Of a stretch of 64,000 nt of DNA, positions 11,876-24,049 are shown one piece after another; positions within the stretch are counted from its first letter, which is position 1; every line of letters starts with the position of its first letter. The DNA lies in contig NC_056701.1 in assembly GCF_018831695.1 (NCBI RefSeq), positions 2,657,166 to 2,721,165 on the forward strand, written 5' to 3'. The notes under the pieces are model-generated. The model had not been told where the DNA came from, made no database searches, and saw only the letters and a program-made list of their open reading frames with translations. A program made the position numbers and the translations under genes. Origin of the DNA: Puntigrus tetrazona (taxonomy: Eukaryota; Chordata; Actinopteri; Cypriniformes; Cyprinidae).

Positions 11876-13737
11876 CTAAATATTGCAGGGAAAGATCCTC
11901 AGAGTGTCAAGAGTGTAACACCAAATAAAAGGAAAGACGGTGTCGGTGAAGGAGGTTGTGATTGTGTGTAGATGTGTGTTAGTTACAGCATCAGAGAATG
12001 ACACTGTTCCTCCGTCATAGTCCAGACACACTCTCACACGATCAAGATCCTGGTCAACAGGAAAACCAGATGGTTCATACAGTCCATACCAGACACTGTA
12101 GACATCATTAAAGAAATCATCTCCCTTCCTCTGGTTTGATGCTCTAGTTACTCCTACACTCCAGTACTGACTCCCTTTAACCTCTACGTCCCAGCAAAAT
12201 GTTCCTGAATTAAAACCCTCTGAACCCAGAACACAGGAATAATAGTCAAATCTCTCTGGATTATCAGGAAGAGGTTGTTTGTCACCGCTGTATCTCACGC
12301 TGGTCAGATCTTCAGACAGGACGAGAAATGGATTTGCCGTGTTTGGATCCAGAATCACAGGAGCTGATGAGACACAATCAACATATCATAGTCATAATAT
12401 TTTTAATGCTCTAAATAATGCAAAGATTTCTCTGGTCTTAAGAGGCTAAGGACAAATTTCCTGTTGATCAAATGTGACAGACGTCTTTAATTCTGTAAAT
12501 ATTCCCCATTTCATATATAAGAGCACAGATCTTCTGGAGACTCACTTTTCTGGACGATGTCCTGCATCTTCTTCCAGACTCTGAAGGACAGGTTGCCCAA
12601 GTATCGTGGAACATGAATCAAAGCTCCAGAAGGTGTCTGTGGATCCGGCTGTGATGAGATCTGGACTCTGGAAGAAGATTCAGGATCAGGACTGAAGTGG
12701 ATTTGATTCAGAAGCAGAGAGACCAGAAACACCAGCAGATCACTCACCTTTCCATCGAGACCGGAAACTTCTGCAGAACAAACACACCATTTATCATCAA
12801 CAACTCAATCAATCAATCAATCAATGATCTGAAATCAGACCTTCAGAAAGCTGACTTTATTGTCTTTCATCATCTCCTCCATGTCTTTGATTGTGTCTGA
12901 AAGAGCTGAGATGTGTCTGTTGATCTCCTCCAGCTTCTCCTTCATCATCTTCTTCTTCTGCTCCTCTTCCTCCCTCAGTGCAGTGATTGTAGCTTCTTCT
13001 TCATCTCTGAGAAACCGATGAAGCTCCTCAAACTGCTGTTTAATCTGACTCTCTGTGTGATCAGCTTGAGACTGAAATCAGACCACATTCACTTCAGTCA
13101 CCACATGTACAGGGTGTTAAATGGATACGTGTCTTGAGCCACTATTCCACCTTCAGCCCAAATTGTTCTCTTTGCTTAACCTTTCAGTTCTGTGGATATT
13201 GGGCAAATGCAACTAGCTCCTGCTTAGGATCAGCACATGAGCCTGAACCAGCTCAAATCAGCAACATGCTTCAAAACATACCTAACCGGTAATATACCGT
13301 TATTTTTAACAAGGTAGTCTTAAACGTTAGTCATCTAATTCACCCTTTCTCTAAGAATGCTCATGGTTTTTCCAAGTCAGCCAAAAAAGGGTAAATTGGT
13401 CTAATTTGAATAAGACAGGAAAGATGCTACTCCAAGAATCCTGGCTTTTTTAACCTCCACCTCCCAGCAGTCCCCTTAGTTAACTAGTTCTTAAGACACA
13501 ATCTTTACCTACAGGATATGTTGATGCAACTGGGCCCTATTTCATTTTCCACTGTGGGACTGTTAACAGAGCTCGTAATACAAGTCCTTCAGTCACTGCC
13601 TTGGTAATGCAAATGTTTACATATGTAAATAGCACCCAGGTTATAGAACATAATTACATATTTCTGTTTACTTAACCTCAAACGTGTTAGATTTCTTGGT
13701 CTCAATGTTCACTTTTACCTGACATGACACCCATAAT

Positions 13738-13783
<46 letters not shown>

Positions 13784-14261
13784 TTTTAAACATAACATAA
13801 AAAATAGTAATCATAATTGTGTATAGTGATCCAAATACTGTGTCATAGATCCTGTGATTAAAATGTGATTCTGTTTCCTCACCTTGATGTGTTGAACTGT
13901 TTTCTCAAACTCCTTTTTAATGTTTTATTTGTTATGAACTTTCTTACGCAAGGACTCCAGTGCTGTTTTGAGTTCCTCCTAGAATGAAGCAAAATGAACA
14001 CCGGCTGCTGAGAGAATACAGTGGCATGATCATAAACCGTTGTGTTAGAAAAGCGTTTAAGTAACATGATAAAAATGCTAAGTGCATAAATGTGCAGATA
14101 TGTTTTTTACACGTGACGCATTAATCTCACCTGATACGACGGAAGAACTCCACTGATGGGTCTGAATGTGTGATCGACATGTTGTTGTCCTCAAGATAGA
14201 AGAGTTCGAATTTTTCACCGTGTAAACTGCAAGGAGGTTCTTCGACAGGTATCGAATCCAT
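11876..14261 (-). pseudogene. ftr: finTRIM copy B, RING-less and decayed
   Basis: Exons by homology (minus): 14131-14261, 13883-13978, 12841-13071, 12748-12770, 12546-12691, 11876-12363. Exon 1 starts MDSIPVEEPPCSLH and lacks the RING, joining the N-terminus directly to the B-box; a further deletion of about 27-30 nt after LFYLED (with a Cys-to-Tyr change) breaks the frame, leaving 131 nt. Exon 2 has an in-frame TAA at codon 18 (13925-13927). Exons 3-6 remain open with normal splice sites, and the B30.2 (LDPNTANP, WDVEV, LDYDGGTVSF) looks intact. The RING deletion is shared with copy D, pointing to a common RING-less ancestor. Two independent lesions make it a pseudogene. Confidence 0.85.
13740..13778. 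repeat. (TA)n microsatellite
   Basis: About 19 uninterrupted TA dinucleotides within intron 2 of copy B. Confidence 0.95.
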
Positions 14262-14316
14262 TTCCACGAGCGAGTTTCATGAACAAGTGTGCACAAGCGT
14301 CGGCAATCCAAACATC

Positions 14317-14328
14317 ACTTTCGCTTTC
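14317..14328 (-). promoter_or_regulatory. ISRE-like element of copy B
   Basis: Read on the minus strand it is GAAAGCGAAAGT, matching the GAAANNGAAA core bound by IRF/ISGF3. It lies 56 nt upstream of the copy B ATG and aligns with similar motifs in copies C, E and F. Function is inferred from motif and position only. Confidence 0.55.
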
Positions 14329-14777
14329 TATGTTTTCAACCAAAAAAATCTGAAGAAATCTTCCCAGAAATCTTCTTTGAGAGCTTTTGTTTCCATTTTA
14401 CGCTTATCGCCGATTCCTGTTTGACTCTACCACGTGATGTTGTGCAGCAGGTCAGACAAGAACATCAGTTAATGAAACAAAATGTAATCACTTTATTTCC
14501 ATGTTTATTTATTGTGTTATATTTGATGTGTGTTTGAAGATTCACAGAACAACTGACTTCTAAAGCATAAAATATGCTTCAAAACTGTTTTTCACCACAA
14601 TGAATAATATTCATATTCAGTCTTTTTTTTTTTGTAATTTGTTTTTACTAATTTCACTAAATCGTACTTTGCCTCAGTTTGCAACAAAAATAAAATATTT
14701 TGGCATAGGTGTTTCATTTACTTGATTTTTAACATCTGAACTGTTGCATAAAAGCAATATGTCTGTGGTGCTGGATA
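14329..14777. other. spacer between copies B and C
   Basis: AT-rich, with no coding exon recognised. It should contain the copy B upstream region and the 3'UTR of copy C. No clear AATAAA was assigned. Confidence 0.4.
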
Positions 14778-16417
14778 TCAGTCACTGAATGGTAAGATCC
14801 TCATATGAGAATAACTATGAAAGAATGGTAAGACGGTGTCTGTGAAGGTGGTTGTGATTGTGTGTAGATGTGTGTTAGTTACAGGATCAGAGAAAGACAC
14901 TGTTCCTCCGTCATAGTCCAGACACACTCTCACACGATCAAGATCCTGTTTAACATTAAAGCCAGCCCATTTATACAGTCTATACTCCACACTCCAGAAA
15001 TCAGAGTTAAAGAAATCACGCCCCTTTCTCTGGTTCGATGCTGTAGTTATTCCAAGACCCCAAGATAAACTTTCTTTAACCTCCACGTCCCAGCTGTGTG
15101 TCCCTGAGTTAAAACCCTCTGAACCCAGCACACAGCGATAGATGTCAAATCTCTCCGGATTATCAGGAAGCGGTTGACTGTACTCACTCCATCTCAGACA
15201 GCTCAGATCATCAGACAAGATGAGATCGGGATGAGCCGTGCTTGGGTCCAGAATTACAGGAGCTGATGAGACACAATCAACAAGTGCTTTTATTCTGATC
15301 TTCATGTAATGATCAAGAGTGCACCATACACAGACTGAATTATGAACAGTCAGTGTTTAACCCATTTAGGCCAACAACGCATGCAGTCAGCATTTTTCTT
15401 TAATGATGTGTAAAATCTTTAACAGTTTAATAATAGGGCGAACAACCTGGCTGGACATTTATTTTAAAATTAGCTCAATTTCACAATCTGCTCAATGGTT
15501 CAGTGTTTTCCTTATAATAGTTTTATATGGGAAACCACTTAACTTTGCACGTTGCCTATTATGCTGGCCTCATCTGCTTATTTGTCCAAAATATACATCA
15601 ATAAGGTGTTTACTGAATTACATTTTACTGTCTGCATTTTACTACATTACTACTTATATGATAATAGTGATGTCGCGATATACCTGTATAGACGATAACT
15701 GATATTCAAATCATAAAATATCTAACATTGTGCTAATTTAGGGTGTCACTCTTATGATAACACACAACACGCAAATTATCTAGTGCTAGTGCCTGCTTGA
15801 TTTCCTAGGTGGCAGTATTGCGCTTTAGGGGTGACAGCTGCTGAAAAAACAAGAAAAACATGCAACAAGCATGCAATGATCATGCCGTCCAAGCGGGAGA
15901 GTTGAGGCTTTGTCCACATACTGAAAAAAGTAAGCTTGTCTGTACAGAAGTTTTTCGACTTCAAAGAAGACAGCTCCTTCTCAATTGAAGTCTTCGCCTA
16001 TATCCCTGCTCTGCATATTTTAACTTTAAAGGTAATTTGGACAAAACTGTCCTTCCCTTTTTTATCAGGTTAATCATACAAAGTGCAACAATTCATGACT
16101 ATTACCTATTTGTGATTTTCAGTGTATGTGTAAGAGCACAGATCTTCTGGAGACTCACTGTTCTGGACGATGTCCTGCATCTTCTTCCAGACTCTGAAGG
16201 ACAGGTTGCCCAAGTATCGTGGCACATGAATCAAAGCTCCAGAAGGTGTCTGTGGATCCAGCTGTGAGGAGATCTGGACTCTAGAAGAGGATTCAGGATC
16301 AGGACTGAAGTGGATTTGATTCAGAAGCAGAGAGACCAGAAACACCAGCAGATCACTCACCTTTCCATTGAGACCGGAAACTTCTGCAGAACAAACACAC
16401 CATTTATCATCAACAAC

Positions 16418-16454
<37 letters not shown>

Positions 16455-17397
16455 GATCTGAAATCAGACCTTCAGAAAGCAGACATCGTTGTCTTTCATC
16501 ATCTCCTCCGTGTCTTTGATTGTGTCTGAAAGAGCTGAGATGTGTCTGTTGATCTCCTCCAGCTTCTCCTTCATCATCTTCTTCTTCTGCTCCTCTTCCT
16601 CCCTCAGTGCACTAATTGTAGCTTCTTCTTCATCTCTGAGAAACCGATGAAGCTTCTCAAACTGCTGTTTGATCTGATGCTCTGTGTGATCAGCTTGAGA
16701 CTGAAATCAAATCACATTCACTTCTTTCATCTCAATATTAATTCAATGTTTTACATATCATGAAGTTGTTTTGTTTCCTCACCTTAATGTATTGAACTGT
16801 TTTCTCAAACTCTCTTGCAACATTTTTTTGGTCTTTAACTTTGTCTTGCAAGGATTTCAGTGCTGTTTTGAGATTCTCCTGAAATTTAAACATAAGAGAT
16901 TTTTGTAGTATGCTTATGAATGTTATAAATAGTATCACATATTTGTGTGACAAATATCACAGACATTTTTTTGTGGTAAGTTCTATCCTCTGAAAATCTG
17001 TTACCTTATATGATGAAATTATTTCCCCGATGGGTCTGAATGTGTGACTGACGTGTTTCTGTGAATCTCTACACACTAAACACACCGGCTGTTCGTCCTC
17101 CAGACAGAAGAGCTTGAGTTTCTCTCGGTGTACACCACAGATCTCCTCAGATCCCGACGAATGCCTCTCCCTTCTCTTCTTCAAAGACTCACACAGGTTT
17201 TTTAGTACTAGATTACATGGGGGATCATCTCTTGAAGATCTTCTCCTGCAGACGGGACACTCCTGAGTTTTTGTGGCTGTCCAAAACTGTTGAAGACACT
17301 CTTTACAGAAACTGTGACAACATGTTAAAAGAACAGGATCCTTAAAGATGTCATGACACACGGCACAAGAAAATTCTTCCACAGATAGTAAATCCAT
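14778..17397 (-). CDS. ftr: finTRIM copy C, intact six-exon TRIM E3-ligase-like protein
   Basis: Exons (minus): 17005-17397, 16783-16878, 16470-16700, 16361-16383, 16159-16304, 14778-15262; all GT-AG and in phase, total 1374 nt, 457 residues, usual for the family. RING (C3HC4: C11, C14, C26, H28, C31, C34, C47, C50), one B-box (C87, H90, C98, C106, C109, H115, H118), coiled coil about 132-240, PRY-SPRY about 297-457 (LDPSTAHP, WDVEV, LDYDGGTVSF). The RING is expected to recruit E2 enzymes, the coiled coil to dimerise and the B30.2 to bind the target, probably in the cytoplasm. The start is the first ATG of the exon (MDLLSVEE). A perfect ISRE lies 34 nt upstream. The family assignment is firm; the individual ftr number is not determinable here. 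Confidence 0.9.
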
Positions 17398-17430
17398 TTT
17401 CTCTCTTTGAGCTCCAAGAATCTAAAGGGT

Positions 17431-17442
17431 AGTTTCACTTTC
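17431..17442 (-). promoter_or_regulatory. ISRE of copy C
   Basis: The minus strand reads GAAAGTGAAACT, a full match to the ISRE consensus GAAANNGAAACT. It sits 34 nt upstream of the ATG of copy C, the same distance as in copy E. It suggests induction by interferon through IRF/STAT factors. Confidence 0.65.
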
Positions 17443-19400
17443 TGATTGATGGTTTAAAAAAAATAATAACCACAAGAATCAGAAAGATCTGCAGTCTTTT
17501 TAAAGTCAAACTTTCAAAATCCAACCAGAAAGTGTTTTTTTATTTCAAACTGATTGCTGATTCGTTTTTCATCTTGCCAATAAATTGAAAATGGAGTCAG
17601 TATGACAGGAGATATAACAAGTACGTTTCTTCCTGGTAAGAATAGTAAGAGGGTGGAGTTTATGATCACGTTTGAGTGTGCTGAAAACAGATCAAATAGC
17701 ATTGCTTCTTTAAATGTAATCAAAATGAATTCGCATTGACATTTTCTCAAATAAAATGCTAGAAAAACTTTAAGAAAAAGATAAGATACATAGGACAATG
17801 CAAACACAAATAATGATTAAAAAAAACATTATTTGTGAGGGTTTTACTGTGCTGTCAAATGCACTATGCTAATAATGTTTTTAAAGCAATAAACCGATTA
17901 ATTTGAACATGTATGTACTGTAGTTTGATCTGAATTAAAAGCCTGATTTTGGGGTCTTATACTAGAGGTGTGAATGGCACTGGTATGACAAAATATGAAT
18001 AACATAATTTTTCAAAAATCTTAATTACATTTTTTTTCTTATGCTCTAAACAATTTAATGACATGATATACATATAAGTATCATTTTATGGTGATGTTTT
18101 AGGGTTGTATTCTTTTATAAGTTTAAATATAAGTAAAATACATATTTCCCTACTATATAGTAGGCAAAGCAGTGGGCGATAGGTGTGTTTGAATTCTCAG
18201 TATTCAGAAAAAAGTAGGGGAGAATTACCTGGCTGGTGCACTAATTTTTGCATACATAAGTTGTGTTCAAATATGCCTACTTTTCAGCTATATAGTACAA
18301 GAAAGGAGTAGGTGAAGAAAGTAGTCTGTCCTAAATATGTCAAAATCGCACAAAGCAGAGAACAGTGACAAGGGTGTTTTCAAATGTGATTATTAAAATT
18401 ATATTTGTTGAACTACTGTAAACTGTTGAATTGAGGGGTAAAGGTTTAAAGCGGCTAGATAACTGATAAATGTAAGCAATGTAAATTAACTACATTTAAG
18501 TTATCTATTGTAATTGTCTATTAGGTGTGGGATAAAATGAAGTTACACATCAGCAACTACCACAATATGTTACAATTAAGAGAATTAATTACAGGGAAAG
18601 ATGAAACATGTGTACTTATCCAGTGGAGAGTTACTGATAGGAAGAAGTTGGGTTTTAATTATTAGTCTTATTTAATTCTCAGTCTTTATCTTGAGGTTAC
18701 ATTTTGGTAATTTCGGTCTTTCATAATTTTAGTCAAACAAAAATAGTCAATATTTCTTCTCTTTAGACCAAATAAGTTAAGCTTATGAGAAATTTGAATT
18801 AAAAATGTGAATAAATGTTTATTTTTTGATAGAGACAGGCCTACAAAATTAAAAAGAGTTGTCTTTAATTTAGATTCAAACTGACAGAGTGTGTCTGCCT
18901 CTCGAGCAGTGTTAGGGAGATTGTTCCAGAGTTTGGATGCTAAATAGGAAAAGGATCTGCCACCCGCGGTCAATTTTGATATTCTAGGTATTTGACAGAA
19001 AAGGGAGATTTAATTTTGGTCTGTAATTAACTAAATCTTTGGGGTCAATTAAAGTTTGCAGTTTCCCCGGGGAATAGCAGCCCATCGCTGGCTCAGATTT
19101 CAGCGACACACCGGCATGAAACTTTGCTCTAATTTGGTTAAAAGGGAAAACAGTTTAATACATTTCCTAAAATGCTTGTTAAAAGAGTTAAATGTATGTG
19201 AAGTTGAAAACTATGCTGCATAACTCAGTTTTTCTTAGGTTTTTGTCCATGGGTGTTTTCACTTATTAACAAATGCTCACTTTTGATTATTACTGTTGTC
19301 TCTAGTAATTCTGGGCTTTTTAATTTCCATCCTATTTTTAATAAATGTTATGAATTCAGTTCACAATTACTAAAAAGTGAATACAATAATTGTAAGTGAG

Positions 19401-19434
<34 letters not shown>

Positions 19435-19690
19435 TGCTGTGCATGAAGTCAAGTCACTTCTCTGGAATTTATTAAATTTAATAGTATGTAAAATATTCAA
19501 AATAAAGATTTTGTATAATAAAGTGTAAAAAATTACAGTAATTTACTGGCAATAGTGCTGCCAGTAAGTTACCGTAAAAATACAATAAAAACTCTGCTAA
19601 CATTTGGGAAAGCTGCAAAAGTTAAGAAAAGGATTTACTTTTGACATTAACACTTTACAAGATTATTGTTTAAAGTTATTCCACAAAAGG
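17443..19690. other. spacer with LINE tail and AT-rich sequence
   Basis: Beyond the LINE remnant at 18686-18973 and a (TA)n run at 19402-19432 I see no gene. A short palindromic pair (CTACTATATAGTAGGC near 18152 and GCCTACTTTTCAGCTATATAGTA near 18275, with related ends) may be another decayed MITE. Confidence 0.4.
18686..18973 (-). mobile_element. LINE (L2/CR1-type) reverse transcriptase C-terminal fragment
   Basis: The minus-strand frame reads GGRSFSYLASKLWNNLPNTA followed by a segment ending FESKLKTTLF, the conserved C-terminal tail of L2/CR1-type LINE polyproteins (typical R.FS..A..LWN.LP pattern). Only the tail is present. It is a dead, 5'-truncated copy. Confidence 0.65.
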
Positions 19691-21335
19691 CCTGTTTAAT
19701 TATACAAATTGCTTTATGACCAGAGAAGGAACACATTGATCAGCCTTTTTAAAAACCAGTACACCACAAAGCCTCAGAACACCATCCCTACTGTGAAGTA
19801 TGGGGATGGTAGTATAATGTTGTGGGGCTGCTTTGCTGCAGAAAGGAATGATGCACTTCACAAAATAGATGTCATCAAGAGAAAAGGAAATTATGCGGAT
19901 CCAGGGTGGCAAAAATGCATTTACTCAGCCACCAATTGTGCAAGTTCTCCCACTTAAAAAGATGAGATAATTGTAATTTTCATCACAAGTATACCTCAAT
20001 TATGAGAGACAAAATGAGAAAAAAAATCCAGAAAATCACATTGTAGGATTTTTAAAGAATTCTTTTGCAAATTATGGTAGAAAATTTCATCTCAGTACTT
20101 TTTTATATACCCTTAGTTGGCAATGACAGAGGTCAAATGTTTTCTGTAAGTCTTCACAAGGTTTTCACACATTTTTGGCCCATTCCTCCATGCAGATCTC
20201 CTCTATAGAGCAGTAATGTTTTGGGGCTGTCGCTGGGCAACACGGACCTTCAACTCCCTCCAAAGATTTTCTTTGGGGTTGAGATCTGAAGACTCCAGGA
20301 CTTTGAATTGCTTCTTATGAAGCCACTCCTTTATTGCCCAGGCGGTGTGTTTGGGATCATTGTCATGCTGAAAGACCCAGCCATGTTTCATCTTTAATGC
20401 CCTTGCTGATGGAAGGAGGTTTTCCTTTAAAATCTCACAATACATTCATTCTTTCATTTGCACGGATCAGTCGTCCTGGTCCCTTTGCAGAAAAACAGCC
20501 CCAAAGCATGATGTTTCCACCCCCATGCTTTACAGTAGGTATGGTGTTCTTTGGATGCAACTCAGCATTCTTTCTCCTCCAAATACGACAAGATGGGTTT
20601 TTACCAAATAAACCATATGACATTCTTTTAAACCTCTTGACCAGAAACTTCAGATGGGCCTGGACATGTACTGGCTTAAGCAGGGCACTGCAGGATTTGA
20701 GTCCCTGGCGGTGCAGTGTGTTACTGATGGTAGCCTTTGTTACTTTGGTCCCAGCTCTCTGCAGGTCATTCACTAGGTGACCAAATATTTATTTTACAGA
20801 GGAATTTACCAATTAATTCTTTAAAAATCCTACAATGTGATCTAAATGGATTTTTTTTCTCATTTTGTCTCTCATAGTTGAGGTATACCTGAAATGAAAT
20901 GACCTCTCTCATCTTTTTAAGTCAGAGAACTTGCACAATTGATGGCTGACTAAATACTTTTTTGTCCCATTGTATATTGAAGCAGCATCTGAAGACCAGC
21001 CAGGAAGTTAAAGCTTGGGCGCAAATGGGTATTCCAAATGGACAGTGACCCCAAGCATATCTGGAAGTTAGTTACAAAGTGGCTTAAGGACAACAAATTC
21101 AAGGTACTGGAGCGGCCATCATAAAGCTCTGATCTCCATCCTATAGAAAAGTTTAGGGCGGCACTGAAAAGGCGAGTGCGAGCAAGACCTGACCCAGTTA
21201 CACCAGTTCTTTCAAGACAAGTGGGCCACAATTCCAGCAAATTATTGTAGAAAGCTTGTGGGATAGGATACTTGAAGCTTTGGGCCAATTGTACTAAATA
21301 CTGAAATGAAAGTAAAAATAAAAAAATTACCCTTG
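19690..21335 (+). mobile_element. degenerate Tc1-like element (outer), split by a second Tc1
   Basis: Plus-strand transposase fragments flank the inner element. Left part 19709-19900 reads TTKPQNTIPTVKYGDGSIML then WGCFAAE. Right part 20975-21260 shows degraded matches to the second-Asp and Glu regions (DPKHI.KLVTKWLKDNKFKV, then LHPIEKF in shifting frames). Together they form one old transposase interrupted by about 1.07 kb. Stops and frameshifts make it inactive. Confidence 0.7.
19901..20974 (-). mobile_element. Tc1-like element (inner), nested insertion
   Basis: Ends are inverted repeats: the left TCAGCCACCAATTGTGCAAG (about 19925) mirrors the right end (read inward TCAGCCATCAATTGTGCAAG, about 20945), and the subterminal GTATACCTCAA...TGAGAGACAAAATGAG is also mirrored. 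The minus-strand transposase is present from MNDLQRAGTKVTKATISN (20773) through IMLWGCFSAKGPG and QHDNDPKHTAWAIKEWL to LNPKENLWRELK (about 20250). The first catalytic Asp motif is lost by deletion and the frame breaks near 20440, so it is inactive. Confidence 0.8.
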
Positions 21336-21563
21336 CTTGATTCTGACATTTAACAAATGACAAAAGGATATTATATGTTAATATTTATTGATCTAAATCA
21401 GAACCTTTTTCATATATTCCACGTTTAAATCAAGGTTTTATGATCATTTGATTGACACTTAATCAGGCGATGCATAACGCAGCCTGATCAGATGCTATAA
21501 CCAGATGAGATTAACTAAATAAAGCTGTACAGGGCATGGTTATTAAGCTCTGCAGTTTTTATT

Positions 21564-23131
21564 TCACTGCACTCTCACTGATTTAGAGCTACAGGTGTAA
21601 CGTTTACGGACTATTACAGTACTGTAACTATACGGTAAGATCCTCAGGTGGTAAATACTACAAAAGAATGGAAAGACAGTGTCGGTGAAGGAGGTTGTGA
21701 ATGTGTGTAGATGTGTGTTAGTTACAGGATCAGAGAATGACACTGTTCCTCCGTCATAGTCCAGACACACTCTCACACGATCAAGATCCTGGTCAATAAG
21801 AAAACCAGATGGTTCACATAATCCATGGCACACACTCCAAACATCAGTGCTAAAGAAATCCCGTCCCTTTCTCTGGTTTGATGCTGTAGTGACTCCAAGA
21901 CTCCAGGATGAACTCCCTTTAACCTCTACGTCCCAGCAAAATGTTCCTGAATTAAAACCCTCTGAACCCAGAACACAGGAATAATAGTCAAATCTCTCTG
22001 GATTATCAGGAAGAAGTTGTTTGTTGTCACTGTATCTCACGCTGGTCAGATCTTCAGACAGGATGAGATCTGGATTTGCCGTGTTTGGGTCCAGAATCAC
22101 AGGAGCTGATGAGACACAATCATATAATGATTAGAAGTGAAGTGTACAACAGATTATTATGAATTATGACATGTATTATTTTAACCTGGTCTCATTAAAA
22201 TATGTAGCTCTGTGCACTTTTGTGTGTTGTTTATGTACTTACTGCATGTTTTGCTACAGTTTCAAAGAGAAATGTTCACTGAGTGGTACTTAAACAGGTT
22301 CAGTGCTTCAACCCTGGCACTGGTTATTATTTTACGTTGATATAGGTAAGTATTTTGGCGGTTCAGAATTTAAATATCCAGAGACTGTTGCTAAAAGTTA
22401 ATGCAATCATGTTGGAAATATGCCATACACCAAATCCAACCCTAAACCTAAAAATACATTTGTCCAGGCAACTGAGCCATTTCAACTTACTTTTATGAAG
22501 ATTTGAACTGTTTTGTCAAACCATAGTTATACAGGATTTGAACCAAGGCTCCTTGCCGCTCGAGTAAACCTACCATCTATGAAAACCAATAGATATGAAG
22601 CTGGATATGTGTGATGCTAACGTTCAAAAGCATAATATTTCTCCAATATATCTCTAATATAAATCTCTATAAATATTATCACATGATATTCTTCAAGTAA
22701 TTTTTGTAAAATAAAAAAAGAGTAAAAAGGTGTCAGAGTTTTACTGCCTATTGTTTTCATTTTCTTTGGAAACTGCAGTAATATGTACTTATTTGTGCAC
22801 CCAAGTATGTTTATGCTATGAGACAGGGTAGCATAATTTCCAGTCTATGTGTAAGATCTTCTGGAGACTCACTGTTCTGGACGATGTCCTGCATCTTCTT
22901 CCAGACTCTGAAGGACAGGTTGCCCAAGTATCGTGGCACATGAATCAAAGCTCCAGAAGGTGTCTGTGGATCCGGCTGTGATGAGATCTGGACTCTGGAA
23001 GAAGATTCAGGATCAGGACTGAAGTGGATTTGATTCAGAAGCAGAGAGACCAGAAACACCAGCAGATCACTCACCTTTGCATCGAGACCGGAAACTTCTG
23101 CAGAACAAACACACCATTTATCATCAACAAC

Positions 23132-23164
<33 letters not shown>

Positions 23165-23982
23165 GATCTGAAATCAGACCTTCAGAAAGCAGACATCATT
23201 GTCTTTCATCATCTCCTCCATGTCTTTAATTGTGTGTGAAAGAGCTGAGATGTGTCTGTTGATCTCCTCCAGCTTCTCCTTCATCATCTTCTTCTTCTGC
23301 TCCTCTTCCTCCCTCAGTGCAGTGATTGTAGCTTCTTCTTCATATCTGAGAAACCGATGAAGCTCCTCAAACTGCCGTTTAATCTGATGCTCTGTGTGAT
23401 CAGCTTGAGACTGAAAATCAAAGCAAAACAAACATTCATCTGAAGTTTCTCCTAACTGATCAAGAACACTGTTGTTTAATAATAATGAATAATTTTACTT
23501 TATCTTAGATGGTGCGGACTACTAATATTTATTAAATCAAGTGCGTAACAGCAATAATTTATACATGATACATCAAACATAACAAATGATGATTGTGGAC
23601 AGTGACCTGTATAAATGATCCTACTGCACCTGATGCTGTTTCCTCACCTTGACGTGTTGAACCGTTTTCTCAAACTCTTCTCTCATTTTTACTCCTTGTG
23701 TAATTTTAATTCGTAAGGACTTCAACACTGTTTTAAGCTCCTCCTATAAAATTTATGAAAAAAAAGTCTCTGATTTACTATTCTGTACGTACAGTACGCA
23801 TGAGACATTTCTCTTACCTTGTATGATAAAACGACTTCCCCGATGGGTCTGAATGTGTGTTCGTTGTGTGTCTCTGAATCTCTACACACTAAACACACCG
23901 GCTGTTTGTCCTCCAGACAGAAGAGCTTGAGTGTCTTTCTGTGCAAACTGCAAGAAGGCTCTTCAACAGAGAGTGAATCCAT
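21564..23982 (-). CDS. ftr: finTRIM copy D, RING-less B-box/coiled-coil/B30.2 protein
   Basis: Exons (minus): 23818-23982, 23648-23743, 23180-23410, 23075-23097, 22873-23018, 21564-22105; all splice sites canonical, total 1203 nt, 400 residues. Exon 1 is only 165 nt: MDSLSVEE is followed at once by PSCSLHRKTLKLFCLED, so the whole RING and linker are missing while the B-box zinc ligands (C11, H14, C22, C30, C33 and following His) are kept. Coiled coil about 56-163, PRY-SPRY about 221-400. The C-terminus extends about 20 residues beyond other copies. Without a RING it should not act as an E3 but could dimerise with full-length paralogues or bind the same targets. The open frame through six exons argues that it is functional. 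The start is the first ATG in the homologous position. Confidence 0.8.
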
Positions 23983-24049
23983 TTTCACCGTTTGCATGAG
24001 CTTCAGCAATCTGAACATTACTTTAAAATGCAAAACAACAAAATTTTAA

